Assembly: GCA_002730525.1 (NCBI GenBank)
Contig: PCAK01000016.1
Coordinates: 1-64,000, forward strand
From: Acidobacteriota bacterium
GTDB taxonomy: Bacteria > Acidobacteriota > Vicinamibacteria > Vicinamibacterales > UBA823
Reading direction: 5' to 3'
DNA length: 64,000 nucleotides
Shown here: positions 16,871 to 25,756 of the stretch, piece by piece
Layout: every line of letters starts with the position of its first letter
Position numbering within the stretch: the stretch's first letter is position 1
The notes under the pieces: model-generated
Databases searched by the model: none
What the model was told of the DNA's origin: nothing
What the model saw: only the letters and a program-made list of their open reading frames with translations
Made by a program: the position numbers and the translations under genes

Positions 16871-17662
16871 ATGGAACGACGTGAATTCATCAAATCAACG
16901 GCAATGGGCTCGATCGGACTGGGCGCGGCGGATCTAGCTGCGAGCAGCTCGCGAACGGACTCGGCACAGGCAGCCACCCCGAAGATCCTGATCGCCGGGG
17001 GCGGCTTCGGCACGACGTTCATCAGGTACATGGCGGAGCTAACCGGCAAGCCGCGGCCGAAGATCTGCTACCTGCCGACCGCTTCGGCCAGCAGCGAGGT
17101 CAACCCGACCCGCTGGTACGAGAACTGCGCGCCGCTCGACGTCATTCCCTCGGTTCAGCGGAGTTTCATCGCCAGCACCCGGATGGACCAGACCTGGGAG
17201 GAGGCGCTGCTCTCGGTCGACGGCATCGTGGTATCGGGCGGCAACACGCTGAATCAGCAGGTCATCTGGAAGGCCCACGGCATCGACGAGGTGCTCAGGA
17301 AGGCCTGGAACCAGGGGATCGTTCTCGGCGGCGCGAGCGCCGGGTCGCTCTGCTGGTTCGAGGAGGGCACGACCGACTCGCGGCCGATCGAATTGACGAA
17401 GGTCGAATGCCTCGGTCTCCTCGCGGGCAGCCACTCGCCGCATTACAGCTCGGAGGAGGCCCGCCGGCCCGACTATCACCGGATGATCCTCTCGGGCGAA
17501 CTGAAGCCTGGTTATGCCTGCGACAACAACGCGGGGATCTACTTCGAGGGTACCGAGGTCAGGCGCGTCGTCCACACGCGTGACGACGCGAAGGTGTACT
17601 ACGTCAGCGTCCAGAACGGCGAGATCGTCGAGGAGGAACTGACAGCGGAGATGATCGAATAG
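16871..17662 (+). CDS. Tat-exported peptidase family S51 (peptidase E / cyanophycinase-like)
   Basis: A 263-residue protein. The N-terminus MERREFIKSTAMGSIGLGAA resembles a Tat signal but with a single R-R-E-F-I-K core. ATG 16871 follows AAGGAA. Characteristic S51 features are ILIAGGGFGTTFIRYMAEL, DGIVVSGGNTLNQQVIWKA and the nucleophile elbow GGASAGSLCWFEEGTTDS with Ser159. GSHSPHYSSEEARRPDYH, and then ACDNNAGIYFEG, close the active site. S51 enzymes cleave dipeptides with N-terminal Asp, or cyanophycin. The specificity of this exported version is unknown. Confidence 0.85.
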   Translation: MERREFIKSTAMGSIGLGAADLAASSSRTDSAQAATPKILIAGGGFGTTFIRYMAELTGKPRPKICYLPTASASSEVNPTRWYENCAPLDVIPSVQRSFIASTRMDQTWEEALLSVDGIVVSGGNTLNQQVIWKAHGIDEVLRKAWNQGIVLGGASAGSLCWFEEGTTDSRPIELTKVECLGLLAGSHSPHYSSEEARRPDYHRMILSGELKPGYACDNNAGIYFEGTEVRRVVHTRDDAKVYYVSVQNGEIVEEELTAEMIE

Positions 17663-17684
17663 CGGGGCATGCGGGCGCGCAGCT

Positions 17685-17753
17685 CCCCTTCACCGTGACG
17701 ACGTCCCCGACGTTCATCGTCCGCCGGGTCCGGCCGGATCGGATGAGCTGATT
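17685..17753 (-). pseudogene. possible DUF6152-like fragment
   Basis: The minus strand reads NQLIRSGRTRRTMNVGDVVT and VKG. This fits the pattern NxLxRxGxTRxxLxxGDxVTVxG of the small exported DUF6152 proteins common in proteobacteria and acidobacteria. Nothing recognisable flanks it, so only about 23 residues survive. The match is by eye on a short stretch and could be chance. Confidence 0.3.
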
Positions 17754-17815
17754 CGGACCCCGGTTCTCGGCTTCTGGCAATGACAATGTCTGCGGACTGG
17801 ATAGGAGAGATGATC

Positions 17816-18868
17816 ATGTCGAACGTGAAGCGCGGTGGACTCGTAGCAGCGATGGCGCTCCTCGCGCAGTTCGTCTGCGGAGGGCACGTCTTCGCCCAGG
17901 CGCTGCCGAACCCGTATCGCGCGGTCGACGGCTGGGCGCAGCTGCCCAATGGCCGGACGATGGGCGCCGTGGGCGGCGTGACGATCGACGCGACGGGCGA
18001 CCACGTCTGGGCGGTCATCAGATGCGACGCGACGGCCCCGGAACGTTTCGGCAACGAGTGCCTCGACTCCGACCTCGACTCGGTCCTCCAGTTCGATCTC
18101 GAGGGCCGCGTCGTCGAGAGCTTCGGCGGCGGGATGTTCATCTGGCCCCACGGCATCGACGTCGGTCCGGACGGCAACGTCTGGGTGACCGACGCGGTCG
18201 CCGCAGGACGGACGCCGGAGGGCACCCGCGGCCATCAGGTCGTCAAGTTCAGCCCGACAGGCGACGTCCTGATGACGCTCGGCACGCCCGGCGAGCCGGG
18301 CGCCGGTCGGGACCATTTCAACGCCCCGAGCGATGTCGTCGTCGCCGACAACGGCGACATCTTCATCGCGGATGGCCACGGCGACGACACGAACAACCGG
18401 GTCGTGAAGTTCTCTAGCGACGGCACCTATCTGATGGAGTGGGGCCGGACCGGCTACGCGCCTGGCGAGTTCCGAACGCTTCATGCCATCGCGATCGACT
18501 CGCAAGGCCGCGTCTTCGTGGGCGACCGCTCGAACAATCGCGTCCAGATCTTCGATCAGGACGGCGAGGTGCTGGCCGTCTGGACGCAGTTCGGCCGGCC
18601 GAGCGGTGTCTTCTTCGGAGAGAACGATCGGATCTATGTCGCCGACTCGGAATCGGACGACGTCCAGAACCCGGGCTGGGAGATGGGGATCCGCATCGGC
18701 GATGCCCGCACCGGCTGGGTCGACGAGTTCATCCTCTACCCGTGGGGGGACCCGCGCTCGACTGCCGGGAACGGCGCGGAGTTCGTCGCCGTCGACCGTC
18801 TCAGGAACCTCTACGGGGGTGAGCCGCGTCCTAGAAAGCTACAGAAGTACGTCCGGGTTAGACCGTAA
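17816..18868 (+). CDS. exported NHL-repeat beta-propeller protein
   Basis: A 350-residue protein with signal peptide MSNVKRGGLVAAMALLAQFV. AGGAGAG nine bases upstream supports ATG 17816 (ATG 17810 is also possible). The rest is a six-bladed NHL propeller: WPHGIDVGPDGNVWVTD, GHQVVKFSPTGDVLMTLG, APSDVVVADNGDIFIADGHG, NRVVKFSSDGTYLMEWG, HAIAIDSQGRVFVGDRSNNR, QIFDQDGEVLAVW. This is the layout of the peptidyl-alpha-hydroxyglycine lyase family, whose bacterial members are mostly of unknown role. It heads a co-directional set with the next two genes (18916 and 19543), all exported. Confidence 0.8.
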   Translation: MSNVKRGGLVAAMALLAQFVCGGHVFAQALPNPYRAVDGWAQLPNGRTMGAVGGVTIDATGDHVWAVIRCDATAPERFGNECLDSDLDSVLQFDLEGRVVESFGGGMFIWPHGIDVGPDGNVWVTDAVAAGRTPEGTRGHQVVKFSPTGDVLMTLGTPGEPGAGRDHFNAPSDVVVADNGDIFIADGHGDDTNNRVVKFSSDGTYLMEWGRTGYAPGEFRTLHAIAIDSQGRVFVGDRSNNRVQIFDQDGEVLAVWTQFGRPSGVFFGENDRIYVADSESDDVQNPGWEMGIRIGDARTGWVDEFILYPWGDPRSTAGNGAEFVAVDRLRNLYGGEPRPRKLQKYVRVRP

Positions 18869-18915
18869 ATTTGTCGCCACGGACGTCGTCGTTACGAGTA
18901 TATGGAGGGAATCCG

Positions 18916-19467
18916 ATGAAACGAGTCATGTTGGTACTACTCGTCGTGCTGGCCGCTGCCGCGGCAGCGGAGGCTCAATCGAACGAAGAAATCATCGCCC
19001 GCGCCGTCCTCGCGGCGCCCGGGCGCGCTCAGGAAGGGGCCGGCGTCGTCAACTGGGACGCCGATGGCAACCGGGTGATGCTCAAGGAGAGCGAGAACGG
19101 GTTTGTCTGCTGGGACCGGTCAGGCCAGTTCGGTCAGCGCCCGTTCAGCGTCCAGTGCACCAACGTGGGCAACATCGAGCGCTACGAGCAGAACCGGGAG
19201 TTCTTCAAGGCCGGCGGCGATCGCGACGGCTGGAACGCACTGATGGCCGAGGCCGAGGAGAACGGTACGCGCAAAGTGGCCGTGTTCGGCTCGATCTACT
19301 ACTACATGTCGGGTGACGACCAGGAGAGTGCCGGGCAGCATCTGGTGATCGCCGTGCCCTTCGCAACCGCCGAGTCGATCGGCATCCCGGCCGGGCGCAC
19401 CGGCGGCGCTGTGTCAATCATGGGCGCGGGCACGTCCGGCGCGCACCTGATGATCGCCGGTCGCTAG
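18916..19467 (+). CDS. exported single-module protein of an unrecognised family (module A)
   Basis: A 183-residue protein starting MKRVMLVLLVVLAAAAAA (signal peptide, cleavage after AEA), with GGAGGG before ATG 18916. The mature part begins NEEIIARAVLAAPGRAQEGA, then VVNWDADGNRVMLKESENGF and VCW. It ends VAVPFATAESIGIPAGRTGG with GTSGAHLMIAGR. The same skeleton (IAxAVL, acidic turn, LRxGxNxVEC, PGATxESIG, GTPxAHIMIPIN) recurs in the genes at 26936 and 28086, so this is a diverged member. I do not know a function. Its place between an NHL propeller and a PQQ sugar dehydrogenase suggests a periplasmic accessory or ligand-binding role. Confidence 0.7.
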   Translation: MKRVMLVLLVVLAAAAAAEAQSNEEIIARAVLAAPGRAQEGAGVVNWDADGNRVMLKESENGFVCWDRSGQFGQRPFSVQCTNVGNIERYEQNREFFKAGGDRDGWNALMAEAEENGTRKVAVFGSIYYYMSGDDQESAGQHLVIAVPFATAESIGIPAGRTGGAVSIMGAGTSGAHLMIAGR

Positions 19468-19542
19468 CCGCGGCAGTGTTGCGGCCGCGGGTGGTTGGTG
19501 AACACCGACGCCGCCCGCGGCCGTCATTTCGAGGAGAGTGAG

Positions 19543-20697
19543 ATGATCCGGAAAACGCTAGTCGTTCTGGCCGTGGGCCTGCTGTCATTCACAGTGTCGG
19601 TGGAGGCACAGGAGGTCCATGGCACGGCCCTTCACGACTTCACGGTCGTGACCGTCGTCGATGGGCTGGAAATCCCCTGGTCGATCGCCTTCCTGCCCGA
19701 TGGCGACATGCTGGTCACCGAGCGGCCGGGTCGCCTCCGCATCGTCCGGGAAGGCATCCTCCTCCCTGACCCGGTGCCCGGCTTACCCGAGGTTCACGCG
19801 GAGGGCCAGGGTGGTCTGTTCGACGTTCGCCCGCATCCGCAGTTCGCGTCGAACCGGCTCCTCTACATCGCCTACGCCGACCCGAACGACGGCGCGTCGA
19901 CGACGCACGTCATCCGAGGCCGATTCGAGAACGACCGCCTGAGCGACATCGAGGACATCTTCATCGCCGTCGCCGAGGGCCGGAACGGCCACTACGGCGG
20001 GAAGCTCGCCTTCGACCGCGACGGGTATCTCTTCATCACGACGGGTGACCGCCAGGCGCCGTCGACAGGCGATCTCGAGGCACATCCGGCGCAGGACCTG
20101 ATGAATCATCACGGCGTCACCGTGCGGCTCCACGACGACGGCCGGGTGCCGGACGACAATCCGTTCGTCGGGCGCGACGATGCGCTGCCCGAGATCTGGA
20201 GCTACGGCCACCGGAACATGCAGGGCCTCGTGATTCATCCGGACACGAACGACGTCTGGGTCACCGAGCACGGCCCGCAGGGCGGCGACGAACTGAACCG
20301 CGACCAGGTCGGGCTGAACTACGGCTGGCCGGTCATCGGCTACGGCGTGAACTACCGGAGCGGGTCGGCGATTCACGAGGGGACGATGCGCGAGGAGATG
20401 GAGCACCCCGACCACTTCTGGGTGCCGTCGATCGCCGCGTCGGGGCTGATGGTCTACACCGGCGATCAGTTCCCCGAGTGGCAGGGCAACATCTTCGCCG
20501 GCGGCCTCGCGGGTCAGCAACTCGCACGCCTCACGATGAGTGTCGACGCGCGGACCGTCGAACGCGAGGAAACGCTGCTGCAGGGTCTGGGCCGGGTCCG
20601 CGACGTGCGGCAGGGGCCGGACGGCTACATCTATCTGGCCATCGAGAATCGCGGCGGCGCCCTCACGCCGATCGTGCGCCTCGAACCGGTGAACTGA
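19543..20697 (+). CDS. exported PQQ-dependent aldose sugar dehydrogenase
   Basis: A 384-residue protein starting MIRKTLVVLAVGLLSFTVSV (signal peptide) with GAGGAGAGTGAG before ATG 19543. It is the six-bladed soluble quinoprotein type (YliI/Asd/sGDH): GLEIPWSIAFLPDGDMLVTE, GGLFDVRPHPQF, NGHYGGKLAFDRDGYLF (catalytic His), the signature SYGHRNMQGLVIHP, WVTEHGPQGGDELN, NYGWPVIGYG, and RVRDVRQGPDGYIYL. It oxidises aldoses at C1 in the periplasm. Third gene of the group starting at 17816, ending at a strong terminator. Confidence 0.9.
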   Translation: MIRKTLVVLAVGLLSFTVSVEAQEVHGTALHDFTVVTVVDGLEIPWSIAFLPDGDMLVTERPGRLRIVREGILLPDPVPGLPEVHAEGQGGLFDVRPHPQFASNRLLYIAYADPNDGASTTHVIRGRFENDRLSDIEDIFIAVAEGRNGHYGGKLAFDRDGYLFITTGDRQAPSTGDLEAHPAQDLMNHHGVTVRLHDDGRVPDDNPFVGRDDALPEIWSYGHRNMQGLVIHPDTNDVWVTEHGPQGGDELNRDQVGLNYGWPVIGYGVNYRSGSAIHEGTMREEMEHPDHFWVPSIAASGLMVYTGDQFPEWQGNIFAGGLAGQQLARLTMSVDARTVEREETLLQGLGRVRDVRQGPDGYIYLAIENRGGALTPIVRLEPVN

Positions 20698-20708
20698 ACA
20701 ATGCGCAG

Positions 20709-20728
20709 GGCAGGGCTCTAGCCCTGCC
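20709..20728. repeat. intergenic palindrome
   Basis: GGCAGGGCT and AGCCCTGCC form a nine-pair hairpin with a CT loop. The closing GCT/AGC pairs resemble the core of the covarying palindrome family at 14553 and 28696, but the GTGGCGCG lead is absent. It lies just before the terminator of the sugar dehydrogenase. Confidence 0.6.
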
Positions 20729-20740
20729 GTTCGACTCAGA

Positions 20741-20772
20741 GGGCGGCACGCCTTGGCGTGCCGCCCTTTTTT
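20741..20772 (+). terminator. rho-independent terminator of the sugar dehydrogenase gene
   Basis: GGGCGGCACGCC (20741-20752) pairs perfectly with GGCGTGCCGCCC (20755-20766) across TT, followed by six T. It touches the stop codon of the convergent M28 peptidase gene at 20773. Confidence 0.85.
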
Positions 20773-22365
20773 CTACCGTCGCCCCGACCACTCCCGGCGC
20801 GCCGGCTGGCACTCGGGCCATCCGCCGACCTCGCCCGTCGTCGGGTTCACAGGGAACTCGGTCCTTCTGTCGCGCGGCACCCGCTCGGTCTCCTCCGACG
20901 CCATGTAGGTGAGGAGCGCGTAGAGCGTCGCGTTGTGCTGGAGATCCGAGAAGACGACCTTGTCGAAGGTGTCGCGGTTGGTGTGCCAGGTGTACGGGCT
21001 GTAGCTCCAGTTGAGCGCCCGCAGGCTGAACGCCGGGGCACCGTAGCAGACGAACGACGCGTAGTCGCTGCCGCCGCCGCCCGGCATCCCGGGGAAGCTG
21101 AAGTCTACTTCCGCCGAGAACTCCGCCGGCAGCCCCGAGAACCAACGCGCCATGAAGCCCGACGCGCCGATCAAGCCCTGATTGCCCACGGCGATGATCC
21201 GCCCGGTGCCGTTGTCCTGGTTGAACAGCGCCTGGAGGTTCTCGACGACCTCCGGGTTGTCCTCGGTGTAGGCGCGCGAGCCGTTCAGCCCCTGCTCTTC
21301 GCCACCCCAGTGGCCGACGATGATCGTCCGGCGCGGGTTGGGATACGCCACCTTCAGGATCCGCATCGCCTCGAGCATCACCAGCGACCCGGTGCCGTTG
21401 TCGGTCGCGCCCGACGCGAGATCCCACGAATCGAAGTGCGCCGACAGGACGATGTACTCGTTGGGCAGTTCGGTCCCGGGAATCCGACCGATCGTGTTGA
21501 AGACCGGCCCCTCGCCGAGCAACTCGGCGTCGGAAACGACCTCGATGACCGGGCCCTGACCGTTCTCGGCCAGGCGATGCAGCAGGCCGTAGTCCTCGCA
21601 GCCCGCCGTCAACGACACCATCTGCTCCGATCCGATACTGGAGAACATCTGGTGCGCGCCCCATCCACGTGACCAGCGCGACGCGATGATGCCGGCCGCG
21701 CCGGCCGCCTCCATCCGCTGGGCGATCGCGGTTTCCGAGCCGCGGCCGACGATCTCCAGGCCGATCCGGCCCATCTTCGCCCGCCAGGCCTCCTCGGCCT
21801 CGGTCCGCGCTTCGCGCATCTCGGTGAACGATGACTCGGTCGCCCACTGATCCCAGTCGGCGTCGGGCCGGCAGGTCGGCTGCGCGAAGGCGATCGCGAC
21901 GAACTTGCCGCGCACGCTCGGCAGCCAGCCCTCGAACGCCGCCTCGTCGCCCAGGTCGGGGATCGTCACGACCTCGGCGCGCAGTGGCTGTCCGCCGGTT
22001 CCCGGGCTCCAGGAGAGGAGCGCCGCCTCGAGCGTCCGGACGCGCGGCTCGACGAGATCGACGTGCGTCCGGCCGCGCTCCCACTGCATCCAGGTGCCGT
22101 ACTCCTGATTCTCGGCCTCGATCCCCCACCCGGTGTAGGTGTCGACCAGCCAGTCGTTCGCCTTCTTCTTGCCTGGGGTGCCGGTCAGGCGCGGCCCCAG
22201 TTCGTCGAAGAGCGTCTGCGCGAGGGTCCGGGCCTGGGATCGCTCCATCCCTTCCTCCCACATCCGGCGGACGACCGGATCGTTAGTCGGATAGGTCTGG
22301 GCGGTCAGCGGCAGCGTCGAGCCGAGCAACGCGGCGAGGCTCGAGAGAAACACGAGACGTCTCAT
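20773..22365 (-). CDS. exported M28-family metallopeptidase
   Basis: A 530-residue protein starting MRRLVFLSSLAALLGSTLPL (signal peptide, cleavage after TAQ). GGGGGA precedes ATG 22365. A PA-type insert spans about 130-260 (RIGLEIVGRGSETAIAQRME). The co-catalytic zinc core follows: VLSAHFDSWDLASGATDNGTG (His and bridging Asp), GHWGGEEQGLNGSRAY (Glu-Glu), NQDNGTGR (Asp) and HTNRDTFDKV (His). These are the ligands of aminopeptidase/carboxypeptidase M28 enzymes. It lies downstream of the CBM9, serine hydrolase and RidA genes on the same strand, with only 26 bases from the CBM9 stop. Confidence 0.9.
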   Translation of the reverse strand: MRRLVFLSSLAALLGSTLPLTAQTYPTNDPVVRRMWEEGMERSQARTLAQTLFDELGPRLTGTPGKKKANDWLVDTYTGWGIEAENQEYGTWMQWERGRTHVDLVEPRVRTLEAALLSWSPGTGGQPLRAEVVTIPDLGDEAAFEGWLPSVRGKFVAIAFAQPTCRPDADWDQWATESSFTEMREARTEAEEAWRAKMGRIGLEIVGRGSETAIAQRMEAAGAAGIIASRWSRGWGAHQMFSSIGSEQMVSLTAGCEDYGLLHRLAENGQGPVIEVVSDAELLGEGPVFNTIGRIPGTELPNEYIVLSAHFDSWDLASGATDNGTGSLVMLEAMRILKVAYPNPRRTIIVGHWGGEEQGLNGSRAYTEDNPEVVENLQALFNQDNGTGRIIAVGNQGLIGASGFMARWFSGLPAEFSAEVDFSFPGMPGGGGSDYASFVCYGAPAFSLRALNWSYSPYTWHTNRDTFDKVVFSDLQHNATLYALLTYMASEETERVPRDRRTEFPVNPTTGEVGGWPECQPARREWSGRR

Positions 22366-22391
22366 GGCAAGTCCCCCAACAGGTCTGATGG

Positions 22392-23333
22392 TCACTGGCG
22401 GTCCGGCGCGATCGTCGTCAGACCGCGCGTCGAGAACTCAATATACGGGAAGCACTCCGGGACGTGCGAGTCCCAGACATGGTGTGGGCTCCAGGCCCAG
22501 CCGCCAGTGTCGGCGGCCGGCGGTGCCTCGAGGTACTGGTTGAACCGGGAAAAGTCGATCCGCCAGGCATCGCCGTCCTCGGGCGGCAGCGCCCGGCCGT
22601 CGGCTCGGGCCAGCAGTCCCATGCCCGCCCAGGGGAAGGCCAGTTCGACTGTCCAGCCGCGGTCTCGGTCGGTCGCGTCGTTCAGCGTGCCGTCGACGTC
22701 GACGCCCCAGCTGATCCCTGGGAAGTCCCAGGCCCACGAGCCGATTCTCGCGCCGCGCGGATGGTTCTTGAGGCCGACACCGTTGAACGGTCGGACGAGT
22801 TCGTGATCGCGCCGAAGCTCGGGCACCTCGGCGAAGCCGCCACCGTCGTAGGCCTCCTCCCAGATGAAGAAGACCTCGTAGATAGTGCCCAGCGCGTTGA
22901 TCTCGAACTCGTAGTAGGCGTCGCGGCCGGCGATGAAAATCTCGGCATCGTTGTCGTTGTAGATCAGGTCGTCGCGCTCAGTGAGGTCACCTCGAATGTC
23001 GGGCTCCTCCAGCCAGATCCCGATGTAGAGGGTCTCGGCGTCCCAGAGTACGGCCGCGCGCGTGTCGTGAATCGTCGGCCCGGCCGAGACCAGATCGACG
23101 TAGCGCGACGAGCGTGGAGCGCGCTGCCACGCGGCGTCATCCAGCCGGCCGTCGATGGTGATCGGGCCGGCGGTGCGATAGGCGGTATACCTCGGGATGC
23201 CGACGGCGGGACAGGGGATGATCGATTCTTCTATCTGCAGTCGTTCCTGCGCCGGCGTCGCAACCGTGGCCGCCCAGGCGCCGAGCGCAACGGCAACGAG
23301 CGTACGGAGCGACCGTGGCCCGTCGAGCATCAT
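22392..23333 (-). CDS. exported carbohydrate-binding family 9-like protein
   Basis: A 313-residue protein starting MMLDGPRSLRTLVAVALGAW (signal peptide, cleavage after TPA). GGAGAC inside the end of the previous gene supports the ATG pair at 23333/23330 over an upstream ATG at 23363. It is a single CBM9-type beta-sandwich: ITIDGRLDDAAWQRAPRSSR, AAVLWDAETLYIGIWLEEPD, NDNDAEIFIAGRDAYYEFEI, GWTVELAFPWAGM, WRIDFSRFNQYL. Such domains bind sugar ends, and in acidobacterial exported proteins they usually occur alone. The start lies 4 bases after the serine hydrolase stop, so the two are probably translationally coupled. Confidence 0.8.
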   Translation of the reverse strand: MMLDGPRSLRTLVAVALGAWAATVATPAQERLQIEESIIPCPAVGIPRYTAYRTAGPITIDGRLDDAAWQRAPRSSRYVDLVSAGPTIHDTRAAVLWDAETLYIGIWLEEPDIRGDLTERDDLIYNDNDAEIFIAGRDAYYEFEINALGTIYEVFFIWEEAYDGGGFAEVPELRRDHELVRPFNGVGLKNHPRGARIGSWAWDFPGISWGVDVDGTLNDATDRDRGWTVELAFPWAGMGLLARADGRALPPEDGDAWRIDFSRFNQYLEAPPAADTGGWAWSPHHVWDSHVPECFPYIEFSTRGLTTIAPDRQ

Positions 23334-23337
23334 CAGG

Positions 23338-24678
23338 TCAGGCTGTCTCCGGAACCGCGGCAACGATCTTCCGGATCAGCGTGTCACTGAATGGCTGGTC
23401 GTCGACCGACCGCCGGTTGTCGTTGCCCTGGCGGACAACGACCAGATCGCGACTCGGGATGATGTAGCTGTGGTTCTGGTTGTGGCCGCGCGACATGAAC
23501 GCGTCGGCGGGGACGCCGTCGGTCCCATCCTGCACCCAGAAGGTGTAGCCGTAGGGACTCGGCGAACTGCCATCGTCGCGGACATGCCGCGTCGTGGCCA
23601 CGTCGAGCCACTCGGCCGGCACGAGTTGGCGGCTCCCCCACCGGCCCTTGTGCAGCCAGAGGTAGGCGAGTCGCGCGAAGTCGCGCGCCGTGCAGCGGAA
23701 CGTGCTGCCGGCGATCGAGTTGTAGCCGTACGGGCTCTCGCTCTTATCGGCGCCGTAGGCATCGCAGCCGGCGCTACCACCGACGCCCCACCCGGGCGCC
23801 TCGGCGAAGTTCAGCTCCCGGTTGTCGGCGTAGGGCATGTCCCGGTACTGGGTGTCGCGCAGGCCGCGATCCATTCCGATCGGCCCGAGAACGCGGTCGT
23901 AGACGTAGGGACCGACCGCCTCGCCCGAGACATTCCGCATCGCCAGCGCCATCTGCTCGAGCCCGTAGTTGCTGTAGGTGAAATCGGTCCCGGGCTCGAA
24001 CTTCAGGGTGTGGTGATCCGCGATGCCGTCGAACCGCCACCAGCCAAAGCAGTACTCGTACATCTGGCAGGCACCGGGATAGCCGTCGTAGCGATGCCGC
24101 GCCGCCGGCGCGAGCCACGGCTCGCGCGTCTCGTGCCCCGAGGTCATCGAGATGGCGTGCCTCACCTTGATCCGGGTCTTCCGCTCGTCGGTCAGCGGCT
24201 GATCCCAGGCCTGCGGGATGAGCGACGCGTCGCGCGAGTCACCGACCAGGTAGCTGTCGAGCGTCACGCGACCACGGTACTCGTCGAGAAAGACGCCGAC
24301 CGCCGTTCCGAAGACCGACTTGGTCGACGACTTCATGTCATTGCAGGTCTGCGCGGTCCAGCGCGCCGGCCCGTCGGCGCCGGTCGTGTAGCTCTCGCCG
24401 ATGATGTGTCCCTGATAGATGACGACGATCGCACCACCATGACTCGTCGTGACCGGGCTCGTGTCGTGGTACGTCATCGCGCCGCGCAGCAACGCTGCGT
24501 CCACACCGAGCGACGCCGGATCGGCGACGCGCCAGCCTCCTTCCGCTTCCGACGGCGGCGCGTAGGGGGCCGCTCGCCCGAAGACCGGCAGCGGTGAGAG
24601 ACCCAGGCCGGCGGCGCCGACCCCGGCCGTGGCAAGGAAGCGCCGCCGCGTGACGTGTCGCTGATTGGGCGTACTCAT
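23338..24678 (-). CDS. Tat-exported serine hydrolase (class C beta-lactamase fold)
   Basis: A 446-residue protein with Tat signal MSTPNQRHVTRRRFLATAGV. The catalytic SxxK is in MKSSTKSVFG (Ser117, Lys120) and the YxN motif in FTYSNYGLEQMA. Surrounding sequence (GGAIVVIYQGHIIGES, AISMTSGHETREPW, GSTFRCTARDFARLAYLWL, SRGHNQNHSYIIPSRDLVV) matches the exported beta-lactamase-related esterase/peptidase group. Members hydrolyse esters, amides or D-peptides, and sequence does not show which. A CBM9-like protein is coupled downstream and RidA lies close upstream. Confidence 0.85.
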   Translation of the reverse strand: MSTPNQRHVTRRRFLATAGVGAAGLGLSPLPVFGRAAPYAPPSEAEGGWRVADPASLGVDAALLRGAMTYHDTSPVTTSHGGAIVVIYQGHIIGESYTTGADGPARWTAQTCNDMKSSTKSVFGTAVGVFLDEYRGRVTLDSYLVGDSRDASLIPQAWDQPLTDERKTRIKVRHAISMTSGHETREPWLAPAARHRYDGYPGACQMYEYCFGWWRFDGIADHHTLKFEPGTDFTYSNYGLEQMALAMRNVSGEAVGPYVYDRVLGPIGMDRGLRDTQYRDMPYADNRELNFAEAPGWGVGGSAGCDAYGADKSESPYGYNSIAGSTFRCTARDFARLAYLWLHKGRWGSRQLVPAEWLDVATTRHVRDDGSSPSPYGYTFWVQDGTDGVPADAFMSRGHNQNHSYIIPSRDLVVVRQGNDNRRSVDDQPFSDTLIRKIVAAVPETA

Positions 24679-24687
24679 GATCGATCC

Positions 24688-25164
24688 CTACTCACTCACC
24701 GCCGTCCCCATGATCTCGAAGTGCGAGTTACCCAGGATCGTGCTGGTGCCGATAAAGGCGCGCGTCGGCAACGGCCCACTGAAATAACTCATGTAGATCT
24801 CGTTGAACATGTCGTAGAGCGCCAAGTCGGTGCAGAATACCTGCACCCAGACCAGATCGTCCATCGTCATGCCGCCCGCCTCGATGTTGCCCTTGAAGCT
24901 CTCCAGCAGGTTCCTGATCTCGGCCTCGACATCAGCCTCGATGCTGCCGGTGTTCTGCACCTGCCCGGTGTTGCCGGCGACGTAGAGCGTATTGCCGATC
25001 AGGATGTTCCGGCTGTACGCGGTGTTCGGATTCTCGGTTCCCGGGCCGCCGGGATCGCCGATCTGACGCCCCGCCTGCTGGGTGCTGACCACGCCGGTCA
25101 GGATGAACGTCGTCACGCTGCCAAGCACGAACGCAAGAGCGAAGGATCGAGAAAGGGGTCGCAT
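24688..25164 (-). CDS. exported RidA/YjgF-family protein
   Basis: A 158-residue protein starting MRPLSRSFALAFVLGSVTTF, a signal peptide or membrane anchor, absent from ordinary cytoplasmic RidA. GGAGGCAGC before ATG 25164 fixes the start. RidA features are AYSRNILIGNTLYVAGNTGQ, the MDDLVWVQVFCTD segment, PTRAFIG with the conserved Arg, and HFEIMGTAVS with the Glu. Cytoplasmic RidA hydrolyses reactive enamines and imines released by PLP enzymes. An exported copy beside genes for exported PLP enzymes (30455 and 34367) hints at imine removal in the periplasm. It is 10 bases upstream of the serine hydrolase. Confidence 0.85.
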   Translation of the reverse strand: MRPLSRSFALAFVLGSVTTFILTGVVSTQQAGRQIGDPGGPGTENPNTAYSRNILIGNTLYVAGNTGQVQNTGSIEADVEAEIRNLLESFKGNIEAGGMTMDDLVWVQVFCTDLALYDMFNEIYMSYFSGPLPTRAFIGTSTILGNSHFEIMGTAVSE

Positions 25165-25231
25165 GCTGCCTCCTTTTGCGGGCCAAACACCACGGTTTGT
25201 CGGGTGAGACTGCCGATCATACACTCTGGCG

Positions 25232-25645
25232 ATGCCGACGACCCCACGCCCCGATTCGCGTCGCAGGTTCCTGAAGCAGCTCGGCGGCGGGCTTGGCCTG
25301 CTGCCGGTCACGGCGGCGCTCGGCCGCGGAGCGGATCGCCAGCCTGACGTCGGATCGTGGGACGCCGTGCGCGCGCAGTTCCCGTTCGAGGACGCGGTGG
25401 TGCCGATGAATGCCGGCAACCTCTGTCCGTCGCCCATGCGGGTCGTCCGGCACCAGAATGCATTGGCGGGGCAGATCGAAATCGACGTTTCTCACGGCCA
25501 CCGCGACGGATTCCGAGCCTTGATCGAAGCCTCGCGGACGCAGGTGGCCGGGCATCTCCACACCGACCCTGAAGAGATCGCGCTGGTCCGAAACACGACG
25601 GAGGCGAACGCCGCGGTGGGGGCGCTCCGCGACAGGCTCGGCTGA
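25232..25645 (+). pseudogene. truncated Tat-exported class V aminotransferase
   Basis: A 137-residue frame with signal MPTTPRPDSRRRFLKQLGGG. It continues with the N-terminal segment of class V PLP enzymes: DAVVPMNAGNLCPSPMRVV, then FRALIEASRTQVAGHLHTDP and EEIALVRNTTEANAAVGALR. This matches the first third of the complete homologue at 34367 (YINISLVGPMPTP, then EEIALLFSTSDAENIV). It stops at 25645, before the cofactor-binding Lys and most of the large domain. About 270 residues are missing, so it cannot bind PLP normally. The following 110 bases show no continuation in any frame. Confidence 0.75.
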
Positions 25646-25756
25646 GGGCTCGCCAGAACGGAATCGACTCGCGACTCACCGTCGTGGTAAAAGTTGAGGT
25701 CTGTTTTCCGAACATTTGCTCGCCAGACCTCTAGCCGAAAGGGTTAGGAGACGACG

